50,549 nt of DNA from Proteiniclasticum sp043951855 (GCF_043951855.1 NZ_JBINJW010000020.1:1-50549), one strand, 5' to 3'. Positions 1 to 9,060 are shown, numbered from the stretch's first letter. Program-made: numbers and translations. The notes: a model not told the origin generated them from the letters alone.

Positions 1-29
1 TTCTTTAGATAAATGAGGAGGGATTGATG

Positions 30-302
30 ATGCCTAATATCAAGTCCAGTACAGACTTACGTAACAATTACAATGAAATCTCAAGTTTTTGTCATGAAAC
101 TCAAGAGCCTGTATTTATTACGAAGAATGGTCGAGGTGACTTAGCGGTAATGAGTATCGAAACCTTTGAGCTGCTTAGTGGTAAAGTTGAACTATACCAA
201 CTGCTTGATGAGGGTAGAACTGCTGTGAAAGAAGGAAAGAAACGCTGGATGCATGAGGTGATGAAGGATATTAAAGCGAGTATAACTGACGATCATGTAT
301 AG
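30..302 (+). CDS. Phd/YefM-type antitoxin
   Basis: Small antitoxin of the Phd/YefM (RelB-like) fold. Such proteins bind their own promoter and neutralise a ParE/RelE toxin encoded just downstream. The N-terminal half has the family pattern: a 'STDLRNNYNEIS' segment, then 'PVFITKNGRGDLAVMS', the usual strand-turn of the DNA-binding part. The C-terminal third is the toxin-wrapping tail. A strong GAGGAGGG ribosome site lies at 15-22. In-frame TTG 24, ATG 27 and ATG 30 are all possible starts; 30 gives the best spacing. Its stop overlaps the toxin start at 295 by 8 bases, as is usual for such pairs. The toxin is broken, so this looks like an orphan antitoxin. Confidence 0.85.
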   Translation: MPNIKSSTDLRNNYNEISSFCHETQEPVFITKNGRGDLAVMSIETFELLSGKVELYQLLDEGRTAVKEGKKRWMHEVMKDIKASITDDHV

Positions 303-601
303 ATTGGATGTTTCAGAACCTGCTGAAAAAGATCTTCTGGACATCGTCAAATATATCGCATTCCGGCTTTCATTGCTCATGTCTGCGGCGCAGATGATGG
401 AGATATTCGAAGAGGCCATTCTTAGTCTGGCTGAATCAACTGAGAGATATCCTCTATAGCAGATGTTCCATTGACACATTTGAAATATAAAAAACTGATC
501 GTAAAGAACTATATCATTTTCTTTTCAACTAATGAAAAGAGAGAGTAGTGGATATTGAAAGAATTCTATATGCAAGACGTAGCTGGAAAAGATTCATCTA
601 A
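295..601 (+). pseudogene. ParE/RelE-family toxin, frameshifted
   Basis: Remnant of a type II toxin of the ParE/RelE mRNA-interferase/gyrase-poison superfamily. The first segment (295-459, 54 codons) starts with the family pattern 'SEPAEKDLLDIVKYIA' and ends after 'ILSLAESTERYPL'. Homology-like sequence then continues in a second frame (about 462-548, 'KYKKLIVKNYIIFF') and a third frame (551-601, 'DIERILYARRSWKRF'), which together make the normal roughly 100-residue toxin. Two frameshifts therefore interrupt it. The truncated 54-residue product lacks the C-terminal strands that form the toxin active surface and is probably inactive. The reading as a decayed toxin is strong; the exact subfamily is uncertain. 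Confidence 0.75.
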
Positions 602-1106
602 GTCTTCTAAAGCTAAGATTGAGAAAGGATAAGCTGGAGAGATTGAACACATCATTATAAGGTTGGTTTCAGGATCTATACATATTACCGTCACCGTTCT
701 AGAAGTTGGTAGAGAACTTAAGGAACAGGGTGTCGGTATTTTTTCGTAGAACAAAATATCAACATGTTATAAGGGGCGGTGAGAGGATGCTTACTGTCTT
801 CACTTCTTTTGTCTGCGTGATACTGTCTTACGCTGGAAAAAATCAGATTGATATAACCCTGGAAATGAGCTGCAGAAGCTCTTTCCTGAGTTTATTAAAC
901 GTTTTCTCAAGATTTACACGTATTACTATCACCGTTTCAAAAGATTCGAGAGAGTTTTAGAAAGTATTATTGATAGCTTATTTTGGAAAACGGTCCAGAG
1001 CCGTGGAATCAAAATGATAAAGAAACCGGTTTCGTGAATGTGTGAATTGTGATATCATTGTAAATGAGAAGCTCTGAATAGTATGCCAGAAAGCGAGTGA
1101 TACGTA
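602..1106. other. Non-coding stretch with decayed coding remnants
   Basis: No intact gene is seen. A roughly 45-base stretch near 676-720 and one near 906-950 share a recognisable run, 'TATTACCGTCACCGTT' against 'TATTACTATCACCGTT'. In the frame ending at the stop 1035-1037 the second copy reads as a plausible C-terminal tail of about 60 residues containing 'IYTYYYHRFKRFERVLESI', with an in-frame stop near its beginning. The first copy has the same reading and then a stop. This looks like two partial, degenerate copies of one unidentified gene end. Confidence 0.4.
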
Positions 1107-2771
1107 ATGAAACCTATAGCAGTAAAAATTAAATCCCAGTTGGAAATAAATGAGAAAACGAGTAAAAGTCAGGTCTGTGGGTATCTCAAGGCAAATGGTA
1201 CATCCATTGTGAATGGAAATGGCGATGAGATTTTGCTGACCGGCTGGGGACTAGGAAACTGGTTTCTCAATGAAGGCTATATGTGGAAGTCCTTTCATAA
1301 CAGCCGTTTTGATCGACCAAGACGAATTGAACGGGTTATAGAAGAATTGACCGGTAAGGCTTACACGCAGCATTTTTTTGAAGTGTTCAGAAGTACTTAC
1401 ATTACAGAAGCGGAAATAAGAGATCTGGCAGAATTAGGGTATAATTCAGTGCGCATCCCTATTCATTGGCGCTTGCTTATGGAAGAGGATGAGGAAATCA
1501 CATTTATTGAATCGGGTTTCAAGCTCATTGATCAATGCCTGGATTGGTGTGAAAAATATTCGCTCTATGCTTTTATTGATATGCATGGAGCACCAGGCGG
1601 GCAGACTGGTGCGAATATTGATGACAGTATAGATGATGCCCCCAGACTGTTTATCGATGAACATAGCTATCGGCAGTGTATAGAACTCTGGAAGGAAATA
1701 GCCAGAAGGTACAAAGACCGAACCATCGTTGGTGGGTATGATCTTCTGAACGAGCCCATCCGACCAGAAAGCTCAGGAATAAAGAATTACGATCATCTGC
1801 TGCCTCAACTGATTGCATTCTATGAGGACGTTATTCATGAAATAAGAAAAATTGATGATAAACATATGTTTTCCATTGAAGGCCACCATTGGTCGACCAG
1901 CACTAAAGTGTTTGATCGGGTGTATGATCCAAACATGGTCATTCATTTCCACCGCTATGGCTGTAATCCTGATTATCAGGCATTTGAAGAGTTTGTGGAT
2001 TTGTCCTTGAAAATGAATTTACCATTATGGCTTGGTGAAACCGGAGAGAACATACTGGAGTGGTTTTCTGCCATGTATCCTCTGGCCCTTGAACTGAACA
2101 TCGGTTACAACTTATGGCCAGCAAAGAAAATGGAAGCAATAAATTCACCGTATTCGATCAAAGAGCCAGAAGGTTGGCATGAGATCTTATCCTATCTGGA
2201 AGGTGGTAAGCATCCAGGTTACCAGAAGGCCAGAACAATCTTTGAGGAGCTGCTTCATAACATCAGATTTGAGAACTGTGTAAAGAATACACATGTTACT
2301 GATGCAGTGTTCAGACAGTCAGGCACTAGAGTCATGGGAATTGATTTCGACGAATTTCCAGGAAGTGGAGATTCCTACTTGAGTAATTGCTATCATGAAA
2401 ATGAACATTCGCATAGATGCAATACTGGCATGAAACTTATACCGCATACAAGGCCCGTCCAGTCCAAAATCGGTTTTTATAATCAGTGGGATTTCAATGC
2501 GCTCGCCTTGGAAAAAGGAGAGTTTGCCTGCTACACTTTCGCCGGAAATAAAAGTGATTGTGAATGGAAAGTAAGTATACGAGGTTTGGAAAATGGTGAA
2601 CTGATTGTATATGAGAACGATGAAGTGATCGAAAAAATCCAGTTTGTGAAAGAACCTGATTATAGGACCATTTCCATTTCTGGTGTAAAACAGGATCGAC
2701 GAGGTGTCCGGAGACTGAAAATAGAAGTAATGCGTGGTGAAGCTGCAGTAGATTGGGTTCAACTTACTTAA
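1107..2771 (+). CDS. Glycoside hydrolase family 5 protein with C-terminal carbohydrate-binding-like domain
   Basis: Family 5 (clan A, TIM-barrel) glycosidase, which cleaves beta-glycosidic bonds with retention. Residues about 25-400 form the catalytic domain: 'GWGLGNW' near the N-terminus, 'NSVRIPIHW', 'DMHGAPGGQ', the acid/base motif 'LNEP' (Glu216) and the nucleophile in 'LGETGEN' (Glu311). Residues about 400-554 ('GIDFDEFPGSGDSYLSN' onward) resemble a CBM6-like beta-sandwich. No signal peptide is visible, so it may act inside the cell on imported oligosaccharides. The layout resembles exo-beta-1,3-glucanase/cellulase-like members; the substrate cannot be told from sequence alone. The ribosome site is weak and the first ~25 residues are atypical, so the start is not certain. 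Confidence 0.85.
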   Translation: MKPIAVKIKSQLEINEKTSKSQVCGYLKANGTSIVNGNGDEILLTGWGLGNWFLNEGYMWKSFHNSRFDRPRRIERVIEELTGKAYTQHFFEVFRSTYITEAEIRDLAELGYNSVRIPIHWRLLMEEDEEITFIESGFKLIDQCLDWCEKYSLYAFIDMHGAPGGQTGANIDDSIDDAPRLFIDEHSYRQCIELWKEIARRYKDRTIVGGYDLLNEPIRPESSGIKNYDHLLPQLIAFYEDVIHEIRKIDDKHMFSIEGHHWSTSTKVFDRVYDPNMVIHFHRYGCNPDYQAFEEFVDLSLKMNLPLWLGETGENILEWFSAMYPLALELNIGYNLWPAKKMEAINSPYSIKEPEGWHEILSYLEGGKHPGYQKARTIFEELLHNIRFENCVKNTHVTDAVFRQSGTRVMGIDFDEFPGSGDSYLSNCYHENEHSHRCNTGMKLIPHTRPVQSKIGFYNQWDFNALALEKGEFACYTFAGNKSDCEWKVSIRGLENGELIVYENDEVIEKIQFVKEPDYRTISISGVKQDRRGVRRLKIEVMRGEAAVDWVQLT

Positions 2772-2895
2772 GGAATTGATGAATTCAACACATGGTTGGT
2801 CATGCGAGAATGATTATGTCTTATAGATTCTTGAATATAATAATAACGACACGATCATCTACTGATAGGAATTTTGTTAAGAAAGGTGAGGGAAT

Positions 2896-3624
2896 ATGAA
2901 TAACTTGAAAGATAAATGGGTATTGGTCACGGGTGCCAGCAGGGGATTGGGACAACTGATATCTGCTTTTATGGCTGAGCAGGGATGCAACATGATACTT
3001 CATGGGAGAAACCTGAAGAACCTGGAGCAGACCGCGGAAATGGTCAAAAAACAAAACGTGAAAGTCCACATGGTTACGTGCGAACTATCAGACCTACACG
3101 CTATCGATGGTATGCTTCAAGCAATCGACATACTAGGGGTTGATGTGGATCTGGTATTCAACAATGCAGGCTTTCAGATAGGCTATCATGAAGACTACTA
3201 TAAAACGCCAGATGATGATTTTTTGATCAGTTACAAGGTTAATACAGTGGCTCCGATAAAAATATGCTATCATTTTCTGCCCAAAATGATTGAAAAGGGG
3301 TTTGGGAGAATCATCAATACAACAAGCGACATTGCCAATGAACCTCAGCAGGCAGGATACTCTGCAAGTAAAGCCGCTTTAGACAAACTAACGGTTGACC
3401 TTGCGGGAAAACTTACAGGAACAGGAGTAACATTAAACCTGGTCAATCCAAGCTGGTGCCAGACTGATCTGGGCGGTCCTCATGCACCCAACACACCTGA
3501 AAGTGCCTTGCCAGGATTGGTTCTTCCTGCATTTTCCAGTGATGAGATAAATGGACAACTGATCAACGCTCAGGACTTTAGAAATAGGAGTCTTTCTGAT
3601 GCTTTGCTGAAGCTAGAAAATTAG
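2896..3624 (+). CDS. Short-chain dehydrogenase/reductase (SDR)
   Basis: Classical SDR oxidoreductase using NAD(P)H. The cofactor motif TGASRGLG spans residues 12-19, 'NNAG' follows near residue 90, and the catalytic Tyr155-x3-Lys159 is in 'YSASK'. The length of 242 residues is typical. A basic residue (Arg16) follows the first glycine-rich turn and 'HGRN' ends the second strand, which suggests NADP(H) preference. The substrate is unknown. A GAAAGGTGAGGG ribosome site precedes the ATG. It stands alone between the glycosidase and a bidirectional terminator. Confidence 0.9.
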   Translation: MNNLKDKWVLVTGASRGLGQLISAFMAEQGCNMILHGRNLKNLEQTAEMVKKQNVKVHMVTCELSDLHAIDGMLQAIDILGVDVDLVFNNAGFQIGYHEDYYKTPDDDFLISYKVNTVAPIKICYHFLPKMIEKGFGRIINTTSDIANEPQQAGYSASKAALDKLTVDLAGKLTGTGVTLNLVNPSWCQTDLGGPHAPNTPESALPGLVLPAFSSDEINGQLINAQDFRNRSLSDALLKLEN

Positions 3625-3729
3625 CATTGATTAGAATGACGAATAGGACATCATATTCATAAACATTATTTATCTGCGGTTTAGACACAGGTGGAGATAG
3701 GATGTCTGCTGACAATAGAATAGTTGTAG

Positions 3730-3776
3730 AAACCCTTGAGAATGACGTATGTACGTTATTCTCAAGGGTTTCTATT
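3730..3776. terminator. Bidirectional intrinsic terminator
   Basis: A near-perfect ~20-bp inverted repeat (arms beginning AAACCCTTGAGAAT and ending ATTCTCAAGGGTTT) is followed by a T-rich stretch on the plus strand. It ends the SDR transcription unit and insulates the TetR promoter. Confidence 0.85.
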
Positions 3777-3845
3777 TTGTGATGGAGATTAAAAGCATAG
3801 ATATTCCGTATGATGACTTGAGCGGAATTTTCTGACATTTATATC

Positions 3846-3895
3846 TTGACCAGAATGGTCAAAAGAGGTATTCTTTAATTGACCAAGTTGGTCAT
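3846..3895 (+). promoter_or_regulatory. Promoter and twin TetR operators
   Basis: Two similar inverted repeats, TTGACCAGAATGGTCAA at 3846-3862 and TTGACCAAGTTGGTCAT at 3879-3895, lie just upstream of the TetR gene. The first begins with a -35-like TTGACC; 17 bases later TATTCT (3869-3874) serves as -10. Binding at either repeat would block polymerase, so the operon is probably self-repressed. Confidence 0.75.
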
Positions 3896-3918
3896 CATCG
3901 AGTAAAGAAGGTGAAATC

Positions 3919-4539
3919 ATGTATACAAACTTTCATAAACTGGCAGATGAGAAGCAAAGGCAGATCATCAACGTCGCTATGCAGGAGTTCATTCAATACG
4001 GGTTCGAGAAAGCATCCACCAATGCCATTACCAGCAATGCGAAAATTTCAAAGGGTGCACTATTTCATTATTTCAACACCAAGAAAGAGCTCTATCTGTA
4101 TTTACTGGAGTATAGTACAGAAGTGATTGAAAAGCTTTATGCGCAAATAGATCTGAGTGAAACAGACCTGTTTGCAAGACTGGAAAATATCGGGTTACAG
4201 AAGATGAAAATTCAGCAGAAATATCCTCGTGTATTTGATTTTCTCACCTCCACAAAAGACGAGAAATCGGCCGAAGTGAAGGAAGTCATCATGGAGAAGA
4301 AGGACCGTGTCTTTCAGAAAGGGATCGCGAAAATATACGATAAGATAGATTATTCTCCATTCAGAGAGGATCTTGATATCGAAAAAGCAGTTGAAATATT
4401 AAATTGGACCATGTTCGGTTTCAGCGAGAAAGCCGTTCGACAGATTGACAGCTTTGAGAACAGTGAACAGATGGGCGAGGAGTTTTTCAGACAATGGAAG
4501 AGTTACTCTGAAATCCTGAAAAAAAGTTTTTACAAGTAA
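3919..4539 (+). CDS. TetR/AcrR family transcriptional regulator
   Basis: One-component repressor. Residues about 8-55 form the TetR DNA-binding helix-turn-helix, with 'IINVAMQEFIQYGFEKAST' and the recognition-helix end 'KGALFHYFNTKKELY'. The remaining ~150 residues are the helical ligand-binding and dimerisation domain, which is not conserved enough to name a ligand. It lies 34 bp upstream of an ABC exporter on the same strand and behind palindromes matching a TetR operator. It most likely represses itself and the exporter until the exported compound binds. Confidence 0.92.
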   Translation: MYTNFHKLADEKQRQIINVAMQEFIQYGFEKASTNAITSNAKISKGALFHYFNTKKELYLYLLEYSTEVIEKLYAQIDLSETDLFARLENIGLQKMKIQQKYPRVFDFLTSTKDEKSAEVKEVIMEKKDRVFQKGIAKIYDKIDYSPFREDLDIEKAVEILNWTMFGFSEKAVRQIDSFENSEQMGEEFFRQWKSYSEILKKSFYK

Positions 4540-4573
4540 TCCAATAAAGAAAGAAAGGAAGAGGTGTTCAGTC

Positions 4574-5455
4574 ATGACAAAAATTCTAGAAGTGGAAGGT
4601 CTGAAAAAAGCGTTTGGTAAAGTTCAGGCACTAAAAGGTGTGAAATTTACGGTTGATGCAGGAGAAGTGGTTGGGTTTATCGGCCCCAATGGGGCTGGGA
4701 AATCTACAACAGTCCGTACTTTACTTGGCATCATAAAAGGTGACGAAGGTCATGCCAGGATCTTCGGAAAGGACGTCTGGAAAGACAGTTTCGAGATCCA
4801 TAAACGAATTTCCTATGTTCCTGGAGAAGTGGCTCTGTGGGGCGGGCTGACTGGAGGAGAAATCATAGATCTGTTCATGAAACTGCATGGAGGAGGCAAT
4901 CAGAAGAAAAGAGAGGAGCTCATCAAGCGCTTTGAATTGGACCCCAAGAAAAAAGCCAAGAGCTATTCTAAGGGAAACCGTCAGAAGGTGGGACTGATTT
5001 CTGCCCTGTCGGTGGATTCAGATCTATATATTTTCGATGAACCCACTTCCGGTCTGGACCCTCTGATGGAAGCGATTTTTCAGGATGAGATCAGCAAGAT
5101 CAAAGAAGAAGGAAAATCGATTCTTCTCTCCTCTCATATTTTAAGCGAAGTGGAACGACTGGCCGACAAGGTTGTCATCATCCGACAGGGAGAAATTGTA
5201 GAATCCGGCACGTTGGATGAATTACGACACTTGACCCGTTCTACAGTGACCATGGCTGCAGAAGGGAATCTGCTTGAAATGGCTGATGTGAACGGTGTGC
5301 ATGATTTTAAGCTGAAGGACAATCAGGCCGTCTTCTTTGCGGACAACCAGCATCTTGGTGATATCCTGGCAAAAGCAAGTACCCTTGGCGTTTTGAAGTT
5401 CGAAGCGGTTCCACCAACACTGGAAGATCTGTTCATGCGACACTATGAAGGCTAA
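4574..5455 (+). CDS. ABC transporter ATP-binding protein
   Basis: Nucleotide-binding subunit of an ABC-2-type exporter, acting at the inner face of the membrane. Walker A is GPNGAGKST (Lys43); the signature is the variant 'YSKGNRQKVGL' in place of LSGGQ; Walker B and the following loop are 'LYIFDEPTSGLD'; the switch His is in 'LLSSHILSEVERL'. About 80 residues after the ATPase core form the C-terminal extension typical of multidrug or antibiotic exporters of this class. The permease follows 21 bp downstream and the TetR regulator precedes it, so this is a drug or antibiotic efflux operon. Confidence 0.93.
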   Translation: MTKILEVEGLKKAFGKVQALKGVKFTVDAGEVVGFIGPNGAGKSTTVRTLLGIIKGDEGHARIFGKDVWKDSFEIHKRISYVPGEVALWGGLTGGEIIDLFMKLHGGGNQKKREELIKRFELDPKKKAKSYSKGNRQKVGLISALSVDSDLYIFDEPTSGLDPLMEAIFQDEISKIKEEGKSILLSSHILSEVERLADKVVIIRQGEIVESGTLDELRHLTRSTVTMAAEGNLLEMADVNGVHDFKLKDNQAVFFADNQHLGDILAKASTLGVLKFEAVPPTLEDLFMRHYEG

Positions 5456-5476
5456 AGCGAGAGGAGGGGAAACGTC

Positions 5477-7090
5477 ATGAAGGAAAAGATTGCGCGCTGG
5501 GGTCTGCTTTTTGCAGAGTATCTGAAACGAGACTGGAAAAAAACGATTCTTTGGATTTTGGGTGTGGGCTTGTTTTCAGCCGCTTATGTACCAGCCTTTG
5601 TAGAAATATCAAAAGGGGAAGGACTCCTTGGCATGTATGAGGTCATGCAGAATCCCGCCATGATTTCCATGGTCGGACCCACTCCAGTGGAAGTGGGCAG
5701 TGCATATACCATCGGTGCAATGTATGCCCATACCATGACACTGTTCTGCGGGTTGTTCGCCATGACAGTCTCCATCCTGCATGTGGTTGGTCATACGAGA
5801 GAAGAAGAAGAGGCAGGCCTTACAGAACTTGTCCGTTCTTTTCAGATCGGTCGTCAGGCCAATTCGCTTGCAGTGACTGTGCAGACTGCACTCATCAATA
5901 TTCTGCTGGCTGTTTTCATTGGTGTAGTCATGATCAGTTTCAGGGTGGAAGCCATTCCTGCTGAAGGTTCATTTCTGTTTGGTGCATCCATTAGCTTGGC
6001 TGGAATGATCGGTGCAGCCATTGCGCTTTTCATGGCTCAAATCATGCCGACTTCATCAGGTGCGAAAGGTGCATCTTTAGGAATAATGGGACTTTTGTAC
6101 ATCATCAGAGGAGTAACGGATGTTTCGAACGTGAAATTATCCATGCTCAATCCTATGGGATGGACTTACTTGACCAATCCTTTTACGGAAAACTACTGGC
6201 TGCCCCTGGTTTTCGGACTGGTTTTCTGCTTCGCACTGGTAATGACTGCCTTCACTCTGGAAGGTGCTCGTGACATGGGCGCAGGCTATCTGCCGGAGAG
6301 AGAAGGACGCTCCAATGCAAAGAAATCTTTACTGTCGGTTTCTGGACTGTTCATGAAGATCAACAAAGGAATCATCCTAGGCTGGCTGCTCGCTTTTGTT
6401 CTGATGGGCATCGCTTATGGATCGATCTATGGAGATATGCATACCTTTATTGAAAGCAATGAACTGGTTTCCCAGATGTTTACCCATGCAGGTGTGACTT
6501 TGGAGGAATCTTTCACTGGAACGATCATGATGGTGATGATCGCCCTGGTAGCCATCCTGCCGATTGCAGTTGTAAACAGACTTTATGCCGCGGAAAGCCG
6601 CATGTTCTTAAGTCAGCTTTATGCCACGAAGGTCACGCGGAGCAAGTTTTATTGGACAAGCGTCGGATTGGCGATTCTTGCAGGAATAGTCGGCATCTTT
6701 GCGGCAGCAGGTGGTCTTGGTGCTACAGCAATTGCTGTGACCGATGGCAGCGGACCCATGCAGCTTCTGGACTTTTTTGCTGCTGGATTTAATTTTCTGC
6801 CGGCGGTACTGTTTTTCATAGGTTTGTCTGCACTGGTCTTGGGATGGTTTCCGAAATTGGGAAAAGCAGTCTATCTCTACCTGGGATATTCATTTCTATT
6901 AAATTACATCAAAGGTATTGTAGAGCTGCCGGAGTGGATTCTAAAAACTGCCGTACAAAGCTGGATTCCACGGATGCCTATGGAAGCGTTTGATGTCGTC
7001 GCTTTCACAGTGATCACGATTATTAGCATCGTACTGATCATCGCGGGGCATATTGGGTATACGAGACGAGATATGGATGAGAAGGCATAA
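5477..7090 (+). CDS. ABC-2 type exporter permease (polyketide antibiotic exporter-like)
   Basis: Membrane subunit of the exporter. At 537 residues it is about twice the size of a simple ABC-2 permease. It reads as two related halves of about six transmembrane helices each: helices at about 28-50, 80-105, 135-160, 165-190, 200-215 and 240-260, then a second set from about 310 to 530. This layout is known from TetR-linked exporters of ionophore or polyketide antibiotics. The first half ends before a charged loop ('EGRSNAKKS') near residue 280. The gene closes the operon; an intrinsic terminator follows. The substrate is not predictable. Confidence 0.87.
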   Translation: MKEKIARWGLLFAEYLKRDWKKTILWILGVGLFSAAYVPAFVEISKGEGLLGMYEVMQNPAMISMVGPTPVEVGSAYTIGAMYAHTMTLFCGLFAMTVSILHVVGHTREEEEAGLTELVRSFQIGRQANSLAVTVQTALINILLAVFIGVVMISFRVEAIPAEGSFLFGASISLAGMIGAAIALFMAQIMPTSSGAKGASLGIMGLLYIIRGVTDVSNVKLSMLNPMGWTYLTNPFTENYWLPLVFGLVFCFALVMTAFTLEGARDMGAGYLPEREGRSNAKKSLLSVSGLFMKINKGIILGWLLAFVLMGIAYGSIYGDMHTFIESNELVSQMFTHAGVTLEESFTGTIMMVMIALVAILPIAVVNRLYAAESRMFLSQLYATKVTRSKFYWTSVGLAILAGIVGIFAAAGGLGATAIAVTDGSGPMQLLDFFAAGFNFLPAVLFFIGLSALVLGWFPKLGKAVYLYLGYSFLLNYIKGIVELPEWILKTAVQSWIPRMPMEAFDVVAFTVITIISIVLIIAGHIGYTRRDMDEKA

Positions 7091-7170
7091 ACAAGGGCAA
7101 TCTTCTGAGATATTTGCTCATCTGGCTCCTTACTTGGACCTCTGATAAGAATCAGCGATACCTATACGAT

Positions 7171-7212
7171 AAGCCCTCTGAACCATAAAACCGTTCAGAG
7201 GGCTTGATTTTG
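7171..7212 (+). terminator. Intrinsic terminator after ABC exporter operon
   Basis: A 13-bp stem (AAGCCCTCTGAAC paired with GTTCAGAGGGCTT) encloses a 9-base loop and is followed by GATTTTGTG. The remaining DNA up to 7531 is AT-rich and holds no gene that can be supported; an 85-codon minus-strand frame at 7215-7472 has no ribosome site or family resemblance. Confidence 0.85.
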
Positions 7213-7531
7213 TGTCATGTTTTCATGAATTGCAGATGGTGTATTTCAAACATTAAATGAGTGGATACTTCAAAATAAAAACTACTCTGTTTAAATTTCT
7301 GATGTATACCATGCTGAATAAAATACCACAGATAAACATTCCATTGCACAGAGGTTGAAACTGAAAATATCCTATCGTATGGACACGCAAATACACTTAT
7401 GATAATCTCAGTCTCATTGCCATCTAATCCCATATCCATATGGTAAAATAAATATATAAGTTTAAAGTGCATTGAAGATGAATCATGTTGTGCTCGTCAA
7501 ATTTAGTGTCATATTGCAAGGAGGAATTGTT

Positions 7532-7912
7532 ATGGATCGTAGAAGGAAATCATTGTTCTATATTATTCTTCTGATAATCACTCTATCTGCAGTCGTTGCA
7601 GGATGCACCAGTCATTCAGAGGATAAAGACGATACGGATCAGAAATGGGATTACAGGCCTATGATTTCAAAGGAAAACTTTGTCTACGGCGATACAGGCA
7701 AAACAGAACAAGCGTTACCTGAAGGGTGTATACTTTTGGGGAAAACAGAAGTTAGAGTTTCTCAGACAGCACCTATGGTAAAAGGAAGAACCTATTTTGT
7801 TTCGAATTCACTGCCCGTGGAGACCGATCTATATGGAGATGAACAGTCAGGAGAAATCATCTATGCGGATATCAATGGTTCTTTCATGCTGTATGAACTG
7901 ATTGAGAAATAG
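7532..7912 (+). CDS. Putative lipoprotein, unknown function
   Basis: A 126-residue exported lipoprotein. The N-terminus is basic (MDRRRK), followed by a hydrophobic stretch and a lipobox 'VVAGC' with Cys25 as the lipidation site. The mature part is rich in charged residues and shows no family recognised here. The start at 7532 is chosen because AAGGAGG lies 8-15 bases upstream and it places the signal peptide at the N-terminus; the longer frame from 7472 has no ribosome site. It may share a transcript with the TspO-like gene 91 bp downstream. Confidence 0.75.
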   Translation: MDRRRKSLFYIILLIITLSAVVAGCTSHSEDKDDTDQKWDYRPMISKENFVYGDTGKTEQALPEGCILLGKTEVRVSQTAPMVKGRTYFVSNSLPVETDLYGDEQSGEIIYADINGSFMLYELIEK

Positions 7913-8003
7913 AACCTGAAGAGCAATCACAAATCTTATTACGGATATATTCAGACCACTGTCACTGCCAAGAAGTAAATAAAAGTGAAATGGAGGAATA
8001 TCA

Positions 8004-8801
8004 ATGGATCGAAAAACAAAATCCTGGATCAATGCAGCGCTGCTGGTGGCAACCCTCATCGTCAATGCTCTGGGTGCAACAGGCATCATCAATGGTCTTT
8101 CTCAAAAGGAGATTTCGGACAGGTATCAGACCCTGATCACACCAGCTCCTTCGACTTTCAGCATCTGGAGCGTCATCTACACCTTCCTGATCATTTCCAT
8201 TGTGGTCCTGGTCATCAAGGCCAAAGACAACTACTATGGGAAAGTCCTGGACGAGATCAGCCCTCTCTTCTGGGCATCCTGTGCCTTGAACATCGTATGG
8301 ATCATCACATTCTCCTATGAACTCATCGGGCTGTCGACCATCTTCATCTTCGCGTTTCTGATTGTCATGGTTCTTATTGTCAAGCGATTAGGCGGAATTC
8401 AGGAGAAAAACCGTTTCTTATTGCCAGTTGCCTTCGGACTTTACGCAGGATGGCTTTTCATCGCCACTGTGGTGAATATTGCTGCCTGGCTTGTGAAGAT
8501 CCAGTGGGGAAGGTTCGGGATTTCGGAAGAGATCTGGAGCATTGTGATTCTTCTGGTTGCAGTAGGCTTGACACTTCTGGTGCTTCTGGATACGAAAAAT
8601 GCGATCTTACCGCTTCCCATTGCCTGGGCTTATTTCGGAATCTATAATTTCCTGGGTTCACCGGAAGGCTTTGACGGAGCGTATACCATGCTCCAGAATG
8701 TAGCCCTCCTAGGTATGGCGCTTCTGATCGGACTGGCAGCGATTCAGTTCTACAAGAACAAATACAGGATCATGCCGAAGAGTTCTGAAAGTATAATCTG
8801 A
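8004..8801 (+). CDS. TspO/MBR-related tryptophan-rich sensory protein
   Basis: Integral membrane protein of 265 residues resembling the tryptophan-rich, TspO-related proteins of Firmicutes, which are longer than classical ~160-residue TspO. About seven hydrophobic helices can be drawn. Family-like features are 'PAPSTFSIWSVIYTFL' near residue 48, 'FWASCALNIVWI' near 90, and 'LPLPIAWAYFGI' near 200. Classical TspO binds porphyrins and cholesterol-like ligands; whether this longer group does is not known. A GGAGG ribosome site lies directly upstream. A complex hairpin terminator follows the gene. Confidence 0.8.
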   Translation: MDRKTKSWINAALLVATLIVNALGATGIINGLSQKEISDRYQTLITPAPSTFSIWSVIYTFLIISIVVLVIKAKDNYYGKVLDEISPLFWASCALNIVWIITFSYELIGLSTIFIFAFLIVMVLIVKRLGGIQEKNRFLLPVAFGLYAGWLFIATVVNIAAWLVKIQWGRFGISEEIWSIVILLVAVGLTLLVLLDTKNAILPLPIAWAYFGIYNFLGSPEGFDGAYTMLQNVALLGMALLIGLAAIQFYKNKYRIMPKSSESII

Positions 8802-8832
8802 GGCAGCAAGGATACAATAGTGTGAGTAGTCA

Positions 8833-8944
8833 TGTAGAGTGCTCCTTGATGAAAGCTCTACAGCAGAACAACCGCAGCGTTTCCGGACTTCTGAGTGCCA
8901 GCTTGGCACAAGGAAGGAACAGAAGACGTAATGCGGTTGTTTTT
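8833..8944 (+). terminator. Structured RNA ending in an elaborate intrinsic terminator
   Basis: Two hairpins stand in tandem. The first is TGTAGAG (8833-8839) pairing with CTCTACA (8856-8862). The second has a perfect 10-bp outer stem, AACAACCGCA (8867-8876) with TGCGGTTGTT (8932-8941), followed by T residues. Inside it are nested stems CTTCTG/CAGAAG and GTGCCA/TGGCAC with a GCT loop. The outer stem plus T run is a terminator for the TspO-like gene; the extra internal helices are more than a terminator needs. Confidence 0.6.
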
Positions 8945-9060
8945 CATGGTAATAAAAGATATACTTTTTTCAAGAATGAGTAGTCAAAACAGGGGAGCAG
9001 GCGCAGTGAAAGCATTGCTGGCCTGGGTCCTTTGAAATAAAAAAGAGGAGGAGAATGTGT

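Noticed and set aside
7215..7472. 85-codon minus-strand frame in the gap after the ABC permease
   Set aside because: No ribosome site before its ATG, AT-rich composition and no recognisable family; not supported.
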